From: Bacilli bacterium
GTDB taxonomy: Bacteria; Bacillota_I; Bacilli_A; RF39; UBA660
Direction: 5' to 3'
Assembly: GCA_022791775.1 (NCBI GenBank)
Contig: JAAVZT010000003.1
Span: 1-38,979 of the forward strand
Length of the DNA stretch: 38,979 nt
Below the pieces are notes generated by a model, which saw nothing but the letters and a program-made list of their open reading frames with translations, did no database searches and had not been told where the DNA came from. Each line of letters opens with the position of its first letter. Position 1 is the first letter of the stretch. Of the stretch, positions 1-7,505 are shown piece after piece. The position numbers and the translations under genes are program-made.

Positions 1-2
1 AA

Positions 3-308
3 GGTCTTTGTGAAATTTTCCGCGTTTTTATGAGCGATTATGGATTTATAGAACGATTTAAAAAGGAAAAAGACTATCATTTTCGCTATGTAGGATATCC
101 TCATTCTAAAATCATGCAAAATCTCGATTTAAACTTAGAAGATTATTTAGAATTTTTGAAATCTTACTCCCCAAACAATCCTTACTTATTTCAAAATTAT
201 AAAATATATTATTTCGAAGTCAAAAAAAATTTCAAAATAAAATGTTCCTTCCATACCGTTTTATCAGGTAATAATTATGATGGTGTCATTGTGACAGAAA
301 AAAATTAA
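3..308 (+). CDS. M15 family D-Ala-D-Ala carboxypeptidase (VanY-like), C-terminal part only
   Basis: The frame is open to the left edge (GLCEIFRVF precedes the first in-frame ATG at 30), so this is the 3' end of a longer gene. The stretch YGFIERF...DYHFRYVG matches the C-terminal part of the M15B/VanY fold, where the His of the (W)HxRYVG motif is a zinc ligand. It is followed by the PHSKIMQ...LEDYLEFLK helix and a small C-terminal beta tail ending in SGNNYDGVIVT, typical of clostridial/bacilli members of the family. Such enzymes are extracytoplasmic and trim the terminal D-Ala from peptidoglycan stem peptides. The N-terminal signal/anchor and the other metal ligands lie outside the window. The identification rests on motif recognition. 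Confidence 0.75.
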   Translation, partial: GLCEIFRVFMSDYGFIERFKKEKDYHFRYVGYPHSKIMQNLDLNLEDYLEFLKSYSPNNPYLFQNYKIYYFEVKKNFKIKCSFHTVLSGNNYDGVIVTEKN

Positions 309-315
309 AAAAGCT

Positions 316-346
316 TGACGAATAGACCCTGGAAAATGATATGATA
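316..346 (+). promoter_or_regulatory. Candidate promoter for the DUF362 gene
   Basis: TTGACG at 316-321 and TATGAT at 341-346. The 19-nt spacer is longer than ideal. An AAAGG ribosome binding site follows at 356-360, ahead of the ATG at 368. Confidence 0.4.
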
Positions 347-367
347 TTAAAATGAAAGGAAAATAAA

Positions 368-1255
368 ATGGAAAAATCGAAAGTTTATTTTAGCAAAGAA
401 ATTAGTGAAGAAAGTTTAATCAAAATTTATGAAGCTTTAAACATCGAACTAAAAGGCAATGTAGCCATTAAAATATCAACAGGAGAACCAGGTGGACATA
501 ATTTTTTAAATCCTAAATTAATTCGTGGTTTAGTAGAAAAGTTAAAGGGAACCATTGTCGAATGTAATACTGCTTATAAAGGGAGAAGATTTGACACAGA
601 AAGTCATCAAAAAGCAATCGAAGAGCATGGTTTTTTAGAAATAGCGCCATGTGATATTATGGATCAGGATGGAGAAATAGAAATTCCAATTGAAGGTTCA
701 CTTCATTTAAAGGGGATTAATATTGTAGGTGATCATTTAAAAAACTATGATTCTATGTTAATGCTATCTCATTTTAAAGGTCATCCAATGGGTGGTTTCG
801 GTGGAGCTCTCAAAAATATGAGTATTGGAGTTTCTTCTCGTAACGGAAAAGCTTGGATTCACACAGCTGGCTTTACCAAAGATCCAAATGAGATGTGGGA
901 TCATGTAGAAGATCAAGATGGATTTTTAGAAAGTATGGCTGAAGCCTGCAAAGGTGTAATTGATTACCTAAAAAAAGAGAATATAGCCTATATTAATATT
1001 GCCAATAATTTATCCATTGATTGTGATTGTAGTAACCATCCAGCTGATCCAGAAATGAAAGATATTGGAATATTTGCAAGTCTAGATCCTGTAGCGTTAG
1101 ATCAATGCTGTTATGATGCAATTATGAATTCCCAAGATGAAAAAAAGACTTCTTTGATAAATAGAATGGAAGAAAAACATGGTATTCATACCGTTCATAC
1201 AGCTGAAAAATTAGGACTCGGAACGACTGAATATGAATTAATAGAACTTAATTAA
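368..1255 (+). CDS. DUF362 domain-containing protein lacking the ferredoxin insert
   Basis: This 295-residue soluble protein has DUF362 signatures: the GxxG...LNPKLIRGLVE region, a FKGHPMGGFGGALKNMSIG core, a CDCSNH cysteine pair, and the near-C-terminal DIGIFASLDPVALDQ motif. Longer family members usually carry a 4Fe-4S ferredoxin module after the SSRxGK segment. Here SSRNGKAWIHTAGF runs straight into the next helix with no CxxCxxC cluster, so it is a short form. DUF362 proteins have no firmly established reaction, and a redox or metal role is only inferred from the cysteines. The gene has its own promoter and a shared terminator, so it appears monocistronic. The family call is good; the function is unknown. 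Confidence 0.8.
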   Translation: MEKSKVYFSKEISEESLIKIYEALNIELKGNVAIKISTGEPGGHNFLNPKLIRGLVEKLKGTIVECNTAYKGRRFDTESHQKAIEEHGFLEIAPCDIMDQDGEIEIPIEGSLHLKGINIVGDHLKNYDSMLMLSHFKGHPMGGFGGALKNMSIGVSSRNGKAWIHTAGFTKDPNEMWDHVEDQDGFLESMAEACKGVIDYLKKENIAYINIANNLSIDCDCSNHPADPEMKDIGIFASLDPVALDQCCYDAIMNSQDEKKTSLINRMEEKHGIHTVHTAEKLGLGTTEYELIELN

Positions 1256-1280
1256 AAAAGTATCATAAAGATACTTTTTT
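1254..1280. terminator. Bidirectional terminator between convergent genes
   Basis: A perfect 11-bp stem, AAAAAAGTATC (1254-1264) and GATACTTTTTT (1270-1280), with loop ATAAA. The A/T flanks give a U-tract on either strand. The stop codons of both flanking genes (1253-1255 and 1279-1281) lie within its arms. Confidence 0.85.
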
Positions 1281-2046
1281 AATTTATTGATTTGTACTTT
1301 TCACGTTCTTCTTTTGTAAGACGTCTTACATATCCAGGAGGATCTAAGGAAATTTCTTCATCCCCAATTAATATTTCCTTTGTTTTTTCTTTGGCTTCTT
1401 CTTTTGTTTCTTGCCGAGTTCGTTCTCGCTCTCGTATTACCATTTCTTGAAGGAAAGAATGATTTTGATGAATATTTTCATAGCTTTTTTGATAGAAATC
1501 AGTTCGCTGTTGTTCTAAAGTAATATCCCATTCCACAGTATTACGAAGTTCGAGGGATATGATTCTTTCTTGTTCTTTTATTTTCTTTTTTTGCTCCGTT
1601 AATTCATTCTTTTTTTGCTTTCGTTCACTTTGGAATGAGGAAATCTTTTTACGACAATCCAATTGTTTCGCAGAGATACGTTCCATTTTGCTCCATGTTT
1701 TTTCTAAGTCATGTTGTATTTTTTCTTTTTTTTCAAGAGGAAGCTCAGGGTTATTTAAAAGTCTTTCTAAATGTTTTATTTGTCGTTCTAAAAAAATTTT
1801 TTTTATTTCGTAGCTACTTATTTTAAAATGAATTTTATAAATTTGATCTTTTAAAATTTGAATGATATCACATAATTTTTCTTTTTTTAATTGCAATTTT
1901 TCTAATTTTAATTTTTCAGTACAATATTTTTGATAACAATAGTTTCTCTTCCTTTGATTATCGAAAAGAAGCAGCTCTAATTCATTGGCAATTTTAACAT
2001 CATGATAAATCAAATTCCATAATTCCTCATCGGAAATTCGTATCAT
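1279..2046 (-). CDS. Coiled-coil protein of unknown function
   Basis: I do not recognise this 255-residue protein. Residues about 20-220 are almost entirely charged, Lys/Glu/Gln/Leu-rich helix (LEKLQLKKEKL, LEKKEKIQHDLEK, KKNELTEQKKKIKEQER), predicting a long coiled coil. No signal peptide or membrane segment is visible. The C-terminal end (SLDPPGYVRRLTKEEREKY) is different and might be a short docking segment. Start: a GTG at 2055 is in frame, but GAGGTG (2053-2058) overlaps that codon and sits 6 nt ahead of the ATG at 2046, so 2046 is preferred. It is transcribed divergently from rlmN and converges on the DUF362 gene. A structural or scaffold role is possible but not shown. Confidence 0.7.
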   Translation of the reverse strand: MIRISDEELWNLIYHDVKIANELELLLFDNQRKRNYCYQKYCTEKLKLEKLQLKKEKLCDIIQILKDQIYKIHFKISSYEIKKIFLERQIKHLERLLNNPELPLEKKEKIQHDLEKTWSKMERISAKQLDCRKKISSFQSERKQKKNELTEQKKKIKEQERIISLELRNTVEWDITLEQQRTDFYQKSYENIHQNHSFLQEMVIRERERTRQETKEEAKEKTKEILIGDEEISLDPPGYVRRLTKEEREKYKSIN

Positions 2047-2066
2047 TTTGTTCACCTCGTTTTCCT

Positions 2067-2075
2067 ATTATAACA
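2067..2075 (-). promoter_or_regulatory. Extended -10 promoter for the coiled-coil gene
   Basis: On the minus strand TGT-TATAAT reads from 2075 down to 2067, an extended -10 element. No good -35 is visible. It faces away from the rlmN promoter 30 bp away. Confidence 0.5.
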
Positions 2076-2106
2076 TCAAATATAAATATGCGGAATGAAT
2101 ATTTTT

Positions 2107-2115
2107 TGATATAAT
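2107..2115 (+). promoter_or_regulatory. Extended -10 promoter for the rlmN operon
   Basis: TGA-TATAAT at 2107-2115 with no clear -35. Transcription would start near 2122, only about 8 nt before the preferred rlmN ATG, implying a very short leader. Confidence 0.5.
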
Positions 2116-2129
2116 GAAAAGGGATGTTT

Positions 2130-3152
2130 ATGAAAAATATTTATAGTTATACCAAAGAAGATTTAGTGAGTTATTTTTTAAATCGAGAAGAAAAAAGTTT
2201 TAAAGCAACGCAAGTATTTGAATGGCTATATCAAAAACGCGAAAATAACGTGGAAAATTGGTCTAATATCAAAAAAGAAATTCAAGAACAGCTAAAAGAA
2301 GATTTTAGCTTTGTGATGCCCAAAATAGTCAAAAGAGAAAAAGAAAAACAAACAGAAAAGTATTTAATAGAACTAAATGATCAAGAACATATTGAAGCGG
2401 TTTTAATGCGTCAAGTGTATGGAAATTCAGTCTGCGTATCCAGTCAAGTCGGCTGTAATATGGGATGTGCGTTTTGTGAATCGGGTAGACTAAAAAAAAT
2501 TCGAAACTTAGAAACCTATGAAATGGTTTGTCAAATTCTATTAATTGAAAAAATCATTCAAGAACGAATTTCCAGTGTGGTTATTATGGGAATCGGAGAA
2601 CCACTAGATAATTATGAAAATGTTCTTCGCTTTATTAAAATAATCAATGATGCCAAAGGAATTGCAATTGGAGCAAGACATATTACTTTATCGACTTGTG
2701 GTTTAGTTCCCCAAATAAAAAGATTAATGGAAGAGCCATTTCAAATTAATTTAGCAATTAGTCTTCACGCTTCCAATCAAGACTTGCGCTCTAAATTAAT
2801 GGGTGTAAATAAAGTGTATAATTTAACCTTGTTAATGCAAACAATCGCAGAATATATCAAAAAAACCAATAGACGGGTTACAATAGAGTATGTTATGCTA
2901 AATAATGTAAATGATCGAATCGAAAATGCAATCGAATTAGCAAATTTATTAAAAGGATTAAATGTTTATGTAAATTTAATCCCATATAACGAGACAAATC
3001 ATTTAGAATTTAAAAAAAGTAGTAAAAATCAAATAATGAAGTTTTATGATACCTTAAAAAAGAATAAAATAAATGTAACGATTAGAAAAGAATTTGGAAG
3101 TAACATTTCGGCTGCCTGTGGGCAATTAAGAAGCAAAGAGGTGGAAAAATGA
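2130..3152 (+). CDS. rlmN: 23S rRNA (adenine2503-C2)/tRNA methyltransferase RlmN
   Basis: A cytosolic radical-SAM enzyme that methylates C2 of A2503 in 23S rRNA and A37 of some tRNAs. The length (340 residues) fits the family. The radical-SAM cluster CNMGCAFC (Cys109, Cys113, Cys116) binds the 4Fe-4S cluster. Cys102 in SVCVSSQVGC and Cys330 in SNISAACGQL match the two catalytic cysteines of the RlmN/Cfr mechanism. VVIMGIGEPLDNYENV is the conserved GEP SAM-binding segment. An upstream in-frame ATG at 2124 abuts the AAAAGGG ribosome binding site (2117-2123), so the ATG at 2130 is preferred. The gene overlaps stp by ATGA and heads the rlmN-stp-prkC-rsgA-rpe operon found in Bacillus. RlmN rather than Cfr is supported by context and length. 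Confidence 0.95.
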   Translation: MKNIYSYTKEDLVSYFLNREEKSFKATQVFEWLYQKRENNVENWSNIKKEIQEQLKEDFSFVMPKIVKREKEKQTEKYLIELNDQEHIEAVLMRQVYGNSVCVSSQVGCNMGCAFCESGRLKKIRNLETYEMVCQILLIEKIIQERISSVVIMGIGEPLDNYENVLRFIKIINDAKGIAIGARHITLSTCGLVPQIKRLMEEPFQINLAISLHASNQDLRSKLMGVNKVYNLTLLMQTIAEYIKKTNRRVTIEYVMLNNVNDRIENAIELANLLKGLNVYVNLIPYNETNHLEFKKSSKNQIMKFYDTLKKNKINVTIRKEFGSNISAACGQLRSKEVEK

Positions 3153-3895
3153 AATCATTTTATTTAACAGATGCAGGAAAAGTGAGAAGTCATAATGAAG
3201 ATAGTGTCACGATTTTAAAAAATGGAAATAATGAATATTTATTATTAGTTGCCGATGGAATGGGGGGACACCGTGCAGGAGAAGTTGCTTCAAGTATGGC
3301 AATTACGCATTTAGGGAAACGTTTTACCAGTATTAGCAGTATCGGTTCCAAATTAGATGCGGTAAATTGGCTTACAGATAATGTAAATGAAATAAATAAA
3401 AATATATTAGAATATGCTGAAGAAAATCCAGATTCAAAAGGCTTAGGTACCACATTAGTTTTAGCGTTATATACCAAAGATTTTTTGATTTTTGGAAACA
3501 TTGGAGATTCTTCTGGTTATGTCCTAAAAAACAAAAAATTACATAAAATAACAAAAGATCATACTTTAGTAAATCTATTAGTTCAAGCTGGAGATTTGAC
3601 AGAAGAAGAAGCCAAATATCATCCGAAAAAAAATGTTTTAATGAAAGCATTAGGAGCCAGTGAAAAAGTAGAATTAGATATTTTTGATGTGGAGACAGAT
3701 ATTGAAGGAATTTTACTATGTAGCGATGGGCTTACAAATATGTTGACCAATGAGCAAATTGAAAAAGTAATGGACGATTCTGAATTGGAAATGGAAGAAA
3801 AAATTATAAAATTAATTCGCAAAAGTAATGCCAGAGGAGGCACCGATAATATTTCGGTTGCGTACTTATTGGTAGAAAGTGGTGAACAATTATGA
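3149..3895 (+). CDS. stp: PP2C-family Ser/Thr protein phosphatase (Stp/PrpC)
   Basis: The 248-residue cytosolic phosphatase is the expected size for bacterial PrpC/Stp, which removes phosphate from substrates of the neighbouring PASTA kinase. PPM metal-binding motifs appear in order: RSHNEDS near residue 12, VADGMGGHRAGE near residue 36, GLGTTLV, GNIGDSS, LLCSDGLTNML and GGTDNISVAYL, placing the aspartates that hold two Mn/Mg ions. The flap segment between DHTLV and KNVLMKALG is present. The start overlaps the rlmN stop (ATGA) behind GAGGTGG at 3138-3144, and its own stop overlaps the prkC start, so the three genes are translationally coupled. This matches the classical prpC-prkC pairing. Confidence 0.95.
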   Translation: MKSFYLTDAGKVRSHNEDSVTILKNGNNEYLLLVADGMGGHRAGEVASSMAITHLGKRFTSISSIGSKLDAVNWLTDNVNEINKNILEYAEENPDSKGLGTTLVLALYTKDFLIFGNIGDSSGYVLKNKKLHKITKDHTLVNLLVQAGDLTEEEAKYHPKKNVLMKALGASEKVELDIFDVETDIEGILLCSDGLTNMLTNEQIEKVMDDSELEMEEKIIKLIRKSNARGGTDNISVAYLLVESGEQL

Positions 3896-5655
3896 TTATG
3901 AAGGGGCAGAAGATTAGTGATCGTTATCAAATTATCAAATCAATTGGGGAAGGTGGAATGGCCAATGTATATTTAGCCTATGACACCATATTAGATCGAA
4001 ATGTAGCAGTAAAAGTATTAAGAGGAGATTTAGCAACTGATGAAAAATTTGTGCGCCGCTTTCAAAGAGAAGCTTTATCTGCCAGTAGTTTAAGTCATCC
4101 AAACATTGTAGAAGTTTATGATGTTGGAGAAGATAATAATCAATATTATATTGTTATGGAATATATTGAAGGGAAACATTTAAAAGAACTATTAAAAAAG
4201 CGAAGTAAACTAACGATTCCCGAAGTAATTGACATTATGCTTCAAATTAGTGATGGATTAAGTGTCGCTCATGATTCTTATATTATTCATCGAGATATTA
4301 AACCCCAAAATATTATGATTCAAGAAAATGGTGTCATTAAAATAACAGACTTTGGAATCGCTATGGCCATGAATGCTACGCAACTTACTCAAACAAATTC
4401 GGTGATGGGAAGCGTTCATTATTTACCTCCAGAGCAAGCAAATGGAAAGGGCTCCACATTACAAAGTGATATTTATTCAATGGGAATTTTAATGTATGAA
4501 CTCTTAACGGGAAAATTGCCATATAAAGGAGATAATGCCGTAGAAATTGCCTTAAAACATTTAAAAGAAGCTTTACCAAGTATTAAGGAGGAATTGCCAG
4601 ATCTGCCTCAAAGTGTTGAAAATATAATTATTCGTTCCACTGCCAAAAATCCTAAAAATCGTTATGCCGATGCTAGAGAAATGCATGAAGATTTACTAAG
4701 TTGCTTAGATGAATCTAGAAAAAAAGAAGATAAAGTTAAATTAGAATATCCAGAAAATATAGATGAATCCAAAACACCGAAAAAAAGTACTTCCAAAAAG
4801 GAAGAAAAAAAAGAGAAAATCGGGAAAGAGGAAAAAGAGGGGGAAGAACCTATCGCAAAGCAAATAACAAAAAATGATTTAAAAAAGCAAAATAAAGTAT
4901 TAATCGTTTTAGCATCCATATTTACAGGCTTAGTTGTCATTGTAACATCTGTAGTGCTTTTAATACCTGCTATTACCAATCAAAAAGAAATTACCATTCC
5001 TGATATTGTTGGTTTAACAGAAGAAGAAGCTGTACAAAAATTGCAAAATGAAGGGTTCCAAGTCTCTGACGTAATAGAGACAGTTGCTTCAAGTGAAATT
5101 GCAGAAGGAAAAGTTGTGAAAACAAATCCTATTATTGGAAGCAAAAGAACCAAAGGTACAACTGTTACTCTGTATCTAAGCGAAGGAGATACCAAAATAG
5201 CTGTTGAAAATTATATTGGTCAAGATTATACTTATGTCCAGGGATTATTAGAAGGAAAACTAAAAGTATTAATTGAAACAAGAGATACTGATGATGAAAA
5301 TGCAGAGCAAAATAAAGTAATTGGACAATCGGTAGAAGCGGGAACCAAATTATCTTTAGGAGATCATATTACCCTATATATTCCAAATATTAATAAATAC
5401 CCTGATTTTACGGATGGAAGTTATACTGCTAATGATGTAAAGGATTATTTAAAAGATTATAATATTTCAGTCAATGTCGTGGAACAAGAAGATACTACTC
5501 ATACAAAAGGTATCGTAATTAAGCAATCTAGAAAAGCAGGCGATCCGATTGTGAAAGGAGCAAGTATCACTATTACTGTTGCCAAAGAACCAGAACAGGA
5601 TGCAACCGATCCTTCTGATACAGATACTCCTTGTACGACACCAGGATTGTGTTAA
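3892..5655 (+). CDS. prkC: PASTA-domain Ser/Thr protein kinase PrkC (StkP/PknB type)
   Basis: A 587-residue membrane kinase. Cytosolic kinase domain about 11-270: glycine loop GEGGMANVYLA, catalytic Lys41 in VAVKVL, FQREA helix-C Glu, HRDIKPQN with Asp135, DFG with Asp153. A Lys/Glu-rich juxtamembrane linker (about 280-330) leads to one membrane helix about 337-361. Three extracellular PASTA-like repeats follow; the first opens at ITIPDIVGLTEEEAVQKL. These bind muropeptides or lipid II in the family and couple wall status to phosphorylation. The tail is Asp/Thr/Pro-rich and ends CTTPGLC, an unusual Cys-containing tip. The start overlaps the stp stop and the stop overlaps rsgA by TAATG. SD GGTGA at 3881-3885. 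Confidence 0.95.
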   Translation: MIMKGQKISDRYQIIKSIGEGGMANVYLAYDTILDRNVAVKVLRGDLATDEKFVRRFQREALSASSLSHPNIVEVYDVGEDNNQYYIVMEYIEGKHLKELLKKRSKLTIPEVIDIMLQISDGLSVAHDSYIIHRDIKPQNIMIQENGVIKITDFGIAMAMNATQLTQTNSVMGSVHYLPPEQANGKGSTLQSDIYSMGILMYELLTGKLPYKGDNAVEIALKHLKEALPSIKEELPDLPQSVENIIIRSTAKNPKNRYADAREMHEDLLSCLDESRKKEDKVKLEYPENIDESKTPKKSTSKKEEKKEKIGKEEKEGEEPIAKQITKNDLKKQNKVLIVLASIFTGLVVIVTSVVLLIPAITNQKEITIPDIVGLTEEEAVQKLQNEGFQVSDVIETVASSEIAEGKVVKTNPIIGSKRTKGTTVTLYLSEGDTKIAVENYIGQDYTYVQGLLEGKLKVLIETRDTDDENAEQNKVIGQSVEAGTKLSLGDHITLYIPNINKYPDFTDGSYTANDVKDYLKDYNISVNVVEQEDTTHTKGIVIKQSRKAGDPIVKGASITITVAKEPEQDATDPSDTDTPCTTPGLC

Positions 5656-6491
5656 TGAAAACAGGAAGAATTATACGAATTATTAGTAATTTGTATACAG
5701 TTCAAATCGATGAAAAAATAATTGAGTGCCACGCACGTGGCAAGTTTCGTCGAGAAAAATGTATTCCCTGTGTAGGAGATTACTGCGAAGTAGACTTCGA
5801 GAATCAATATATAATGAAAATATTACCCCGAAAAAATCATTTAACTCGTCCAAGAATTGCCAATGTAGACATTGCTTTAATTGTCACTTCTTGGAAAGAA
5901 CCTCAATTTTCTTATTATTTACTTGATAAATTATTAACGCTGGTTATTCTAAATCATATTGAACCTGTCTTATGTTTTACAAAATTAGATTTGATGAAAA
6001 AAGAAGAAGAAAAAGAATGGAAAAAAATAAAAGAAGAATATGAAAAAATTGGCATTTCCATTTTTACAAATGAGGAAATATCAAGATTAAAAGAAAAATT
6101 AACTCAGAAAGTGGTTGTCGTTACGGGTCAAACTGGAGCAGGGAAAAGCACATTATTAAATCGTTTTGCACCGAATTTAAAATTAAAAACAAATCCTATT
6201 AGTAAAGCCTTAAATCGAGGAGTACATACGACTAGACATACGGAACTTTTTAAAATCGATTCTTGCTACATCGCCGATACTCCTGGTTTTTCTGCATTAG
6301 ATTTATCCGAATATCATCTAGCAGAAATCAAAAATAGCTTTTGGGAATTTGGTGATATTTCTTGCAAATATCGAGACTGTAATCACATAAAAGAAAATGA
6401 ATGTGGTGTAAAAGAAGCCGTTCAAACTGGCCAAATATCAACTCATCGTTATGAATCATATCGAGATTTAATAAAGGAAGTCGAAAAATGA
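5655..6491 (+). CDS. rsgA: Ribosome small-subunit-dependent GTPase RsgA (YloQ/CpgA)
   Basis: A 278-residue circularly permuted GTPase that checks 30S subunit maturation. Order of elements: N-terminal OB fold (about 1-65), G-domain with permuted motifs: CFTKLDLM (G4-like NKxD variant TKLD), then TGQTGAGKSTLLN (P-loop near 158-166), the switch segment around RGVHTTRH, and DTPGFS (G3). A C-terminal zinc site follows: CKYRDCNHIKENEC gives the Cys-x4-Cys-x-His-x5-Cys pattern. An in-frame ATG at 5631 lies inside the prkC tail; the ATG at 5655, overlapping the prkC TAA, gives the normal family N-terminus and is chosen. The position after prkC and before rpe is conserved in Bacillus. Confidence 0.93.
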   Translation: MKTGRIIRIISNLYTVQIDEKIIECHARGKFRREKCIPCVGDYCEVDFENQYIMKILPRKNHLTRPRIANVDIALIVTSWKEPQFSYYLLDKLLTLVILNHIEPVLCFTKLDLMKKEEEKEWKKIKEEYEKIGISIFTNEEISRLKEKLTQKVVVVTGQTGAGKSTLLNRFAPNLKLKTNPISKALNRGVHTTRHTELFKIDSCYIADTPGFSALDLSEYHLAEIKNSFWEFGDISCKYRDCNHIKENECGVKEAVQTGQISTHRYESYRDLIKEVEK

Positions 6492-7114
6492 AAATAGCTG
6501 TATCATATTTAAAGTCCAAATATTCTAAAGAAGAAACCATTGAAAGAATCAATCAAACATCTGCTGATTATCTTCATGTAGATTTAATGGATGGATCATT
6601 TGTAGAACAAAATAATTTAAATTGGAAAGAACTTACCAAATTATTAAAAAAAAGCCAAAAGCCACTTGATATTCATCTGATGACTAATGATTTAGATATT
6701 CAAATAATGGAAGCAATAAAACAAAAGCCAGAAATGATTACATTTCATCTAGAAGCTACAAAAGAAGTGTCAAAATGGATAAAAGTATTAAAAAAAGCGA
6801 AAATTAAAGTAGGAATTGCACTTAATCCTGATACACCAATTAATCTTGTAATTCCTTTTTTGAAAGAGGTAGATTTTATTTTGATCATGAGCGTTGTCCC
6901 TGGATTAGGTGGACAAGCCTTTCTAAAATCAATTCTTCCTAAATTAAAAGAGTTATCTTCTTACCGAAAAGAATATTCTTTTAAAATTAGTATAGATGGG
7001 GGGATTAACGAAGAAACCATTTTTAATGTAAAAGAAATGGTTGACATGATTGTCAGCGGATCCTATATCTGTCAAAATGAAAACTATGAAGAACAAATAA
7101 AAAAACTCCGATAA
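6488..7114 (+). CDS. rpe: Ribulose-phosphate 3-epimerase
   Basis: A 208-residue TIM barrel interconverting ribulose-5-phosphate and xylulose-5-phosphate in the pentose phosphate pathway. Seen: YLHVDLMDGSF (metal/catalytic Asp), LDIHLM (metal-binding His), MITFHLEA, IALNPDTP, a MSVVPGLGGQ loop, ISIDGGI (second catalytic Asp) and VSGSYI phosphate site. The usual MTVNPGFGGQ loop has Val for Asn and Leu for Phe here, and the protein is slightly shorter than the usual roughly 215-220 residues. It overlaps the rsgA stop by ATGA. In B. subtilis yloS (thiN) follows; here the operon ends directly at the rpmB terminator. Confidence 0.88.
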   Translation: MKIAVSYLKSKYSKEETIERINQTSADYLHVDLMDGSFVEQNNLNWKELTKLLKKSQKPLDIHLMTNDLDIQIMEAIKQKPEMITFHLEATKEVSKWIKVLKKAKIKVGIALNPDTPINLVIPFLKEVDFILIMSVVPGLGGQAFLKSILPKLKELSSYRKEYSFKISIDGGINEETIFNVKEMVDMIVSGSYICQNENYEEQIKKLR

Positions 7115-7123
7115 TGGAGTTTT
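7102..7123. terminator. Bidirectional terminator between rpe and rpmB
   Basis: Stem AAAACTCC (7102-7109) and GGAGTTTT (7116-7123). The rpe stop (7112-7114) is in the loop and the rpmB stop (7122-7124) is in the right arm. On the minus strand the stem is followed by a T-run. Confidence 0.75.
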
Positions 7124-7280
7124 AATTTGCCTTTTTAGCTTCTCTTGCACTAATAATCACTTTTTCACCACGGATTGTTTTCTTTTGCAAATTTGGTTTC
7201 TGACGACTTTTCGTTGCGTTTAGAGCTTTACTTCTTAAATTTACAGATAAAGGTTTTTTCGTTGATACGTTTTTAGCCAT
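7122..7280 (-). CDS. rpmB: 50S ribosomal protein bL28
   Basis: A 52-codon gene. The product starts MAKNVSTKKPLSVNLRSKAL, then NATKSRQKPNLQKKTIRG and EKVIISAREAKKAN. The core SKALNATKxRxKPNLQ and the C-terminal VxxSAREAK are bL28 signatures. It is shorter than typical (about 60 residues), lacking the zinc-type CxxC at the N-terminus. SD GGGAGGTG at 7287-7294 lies 6 nt before the ATG. Reversed placement after rpe is the conserved Bacillus arrangement. It is a large-subunit component near the E site. Confidence 0.93.
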   Translation of the reverse strand: MAKNVSTKKPLSVNLRSKALNATKSRQKPNLQKKTIRGEKVIISAREAKKAN

Positions 7281-7313
7281 AATATTCACCTCCCAGTTTG
7301 CTTCTCTTTAACG

Positions 7314-7342
7314 ATTTTACCATTGTTTAGAAGGCAAGTCAA
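7314..7342 (-). promoter_or_regulatory. Promoter for rpmB
   Basis: On the minus strand: -35 TTGACT (7342-7337), 17-nt spacer, -10 TAAAAT (7319-7314). The leader before the ATG at 7280 would be about 25 nt. Confidence 0.7.
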
Positions 7343-7473
7343 ACATAATTCATGTTTCTCTTAAAGTATAGAAAATGGAAGGAAAAAATAGAACAAATAA
7401 AAAAAGAAAAAAGGAAATAGAGAATTCATCTTGTATATGTTTAGTAGGGAGCCTTTTATTTGAAATATGTTAA

Positions 7474-7482
7474 TGATATAAT
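7474..7482 (+). promoter_or_regulatory. Extended -10 promoter for dnaE-polC
   Basis: TGA-TATAAT at 7474-7482; no strong -35. The ribosome binding sequence GGGGTGG at 7494-7500 lies close behind it. Confidence 0.55.
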
Positions 7483-7505
7483 GATATTAATGTGGGGTGG
7501 TAATG

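Noticed and set aside
2047-2055. GTG start for the coiled-coil gene
   Set aside because: The GTG lies inside the SD sequence GAGGTG that is correctly spaced for the ATG at 2046.
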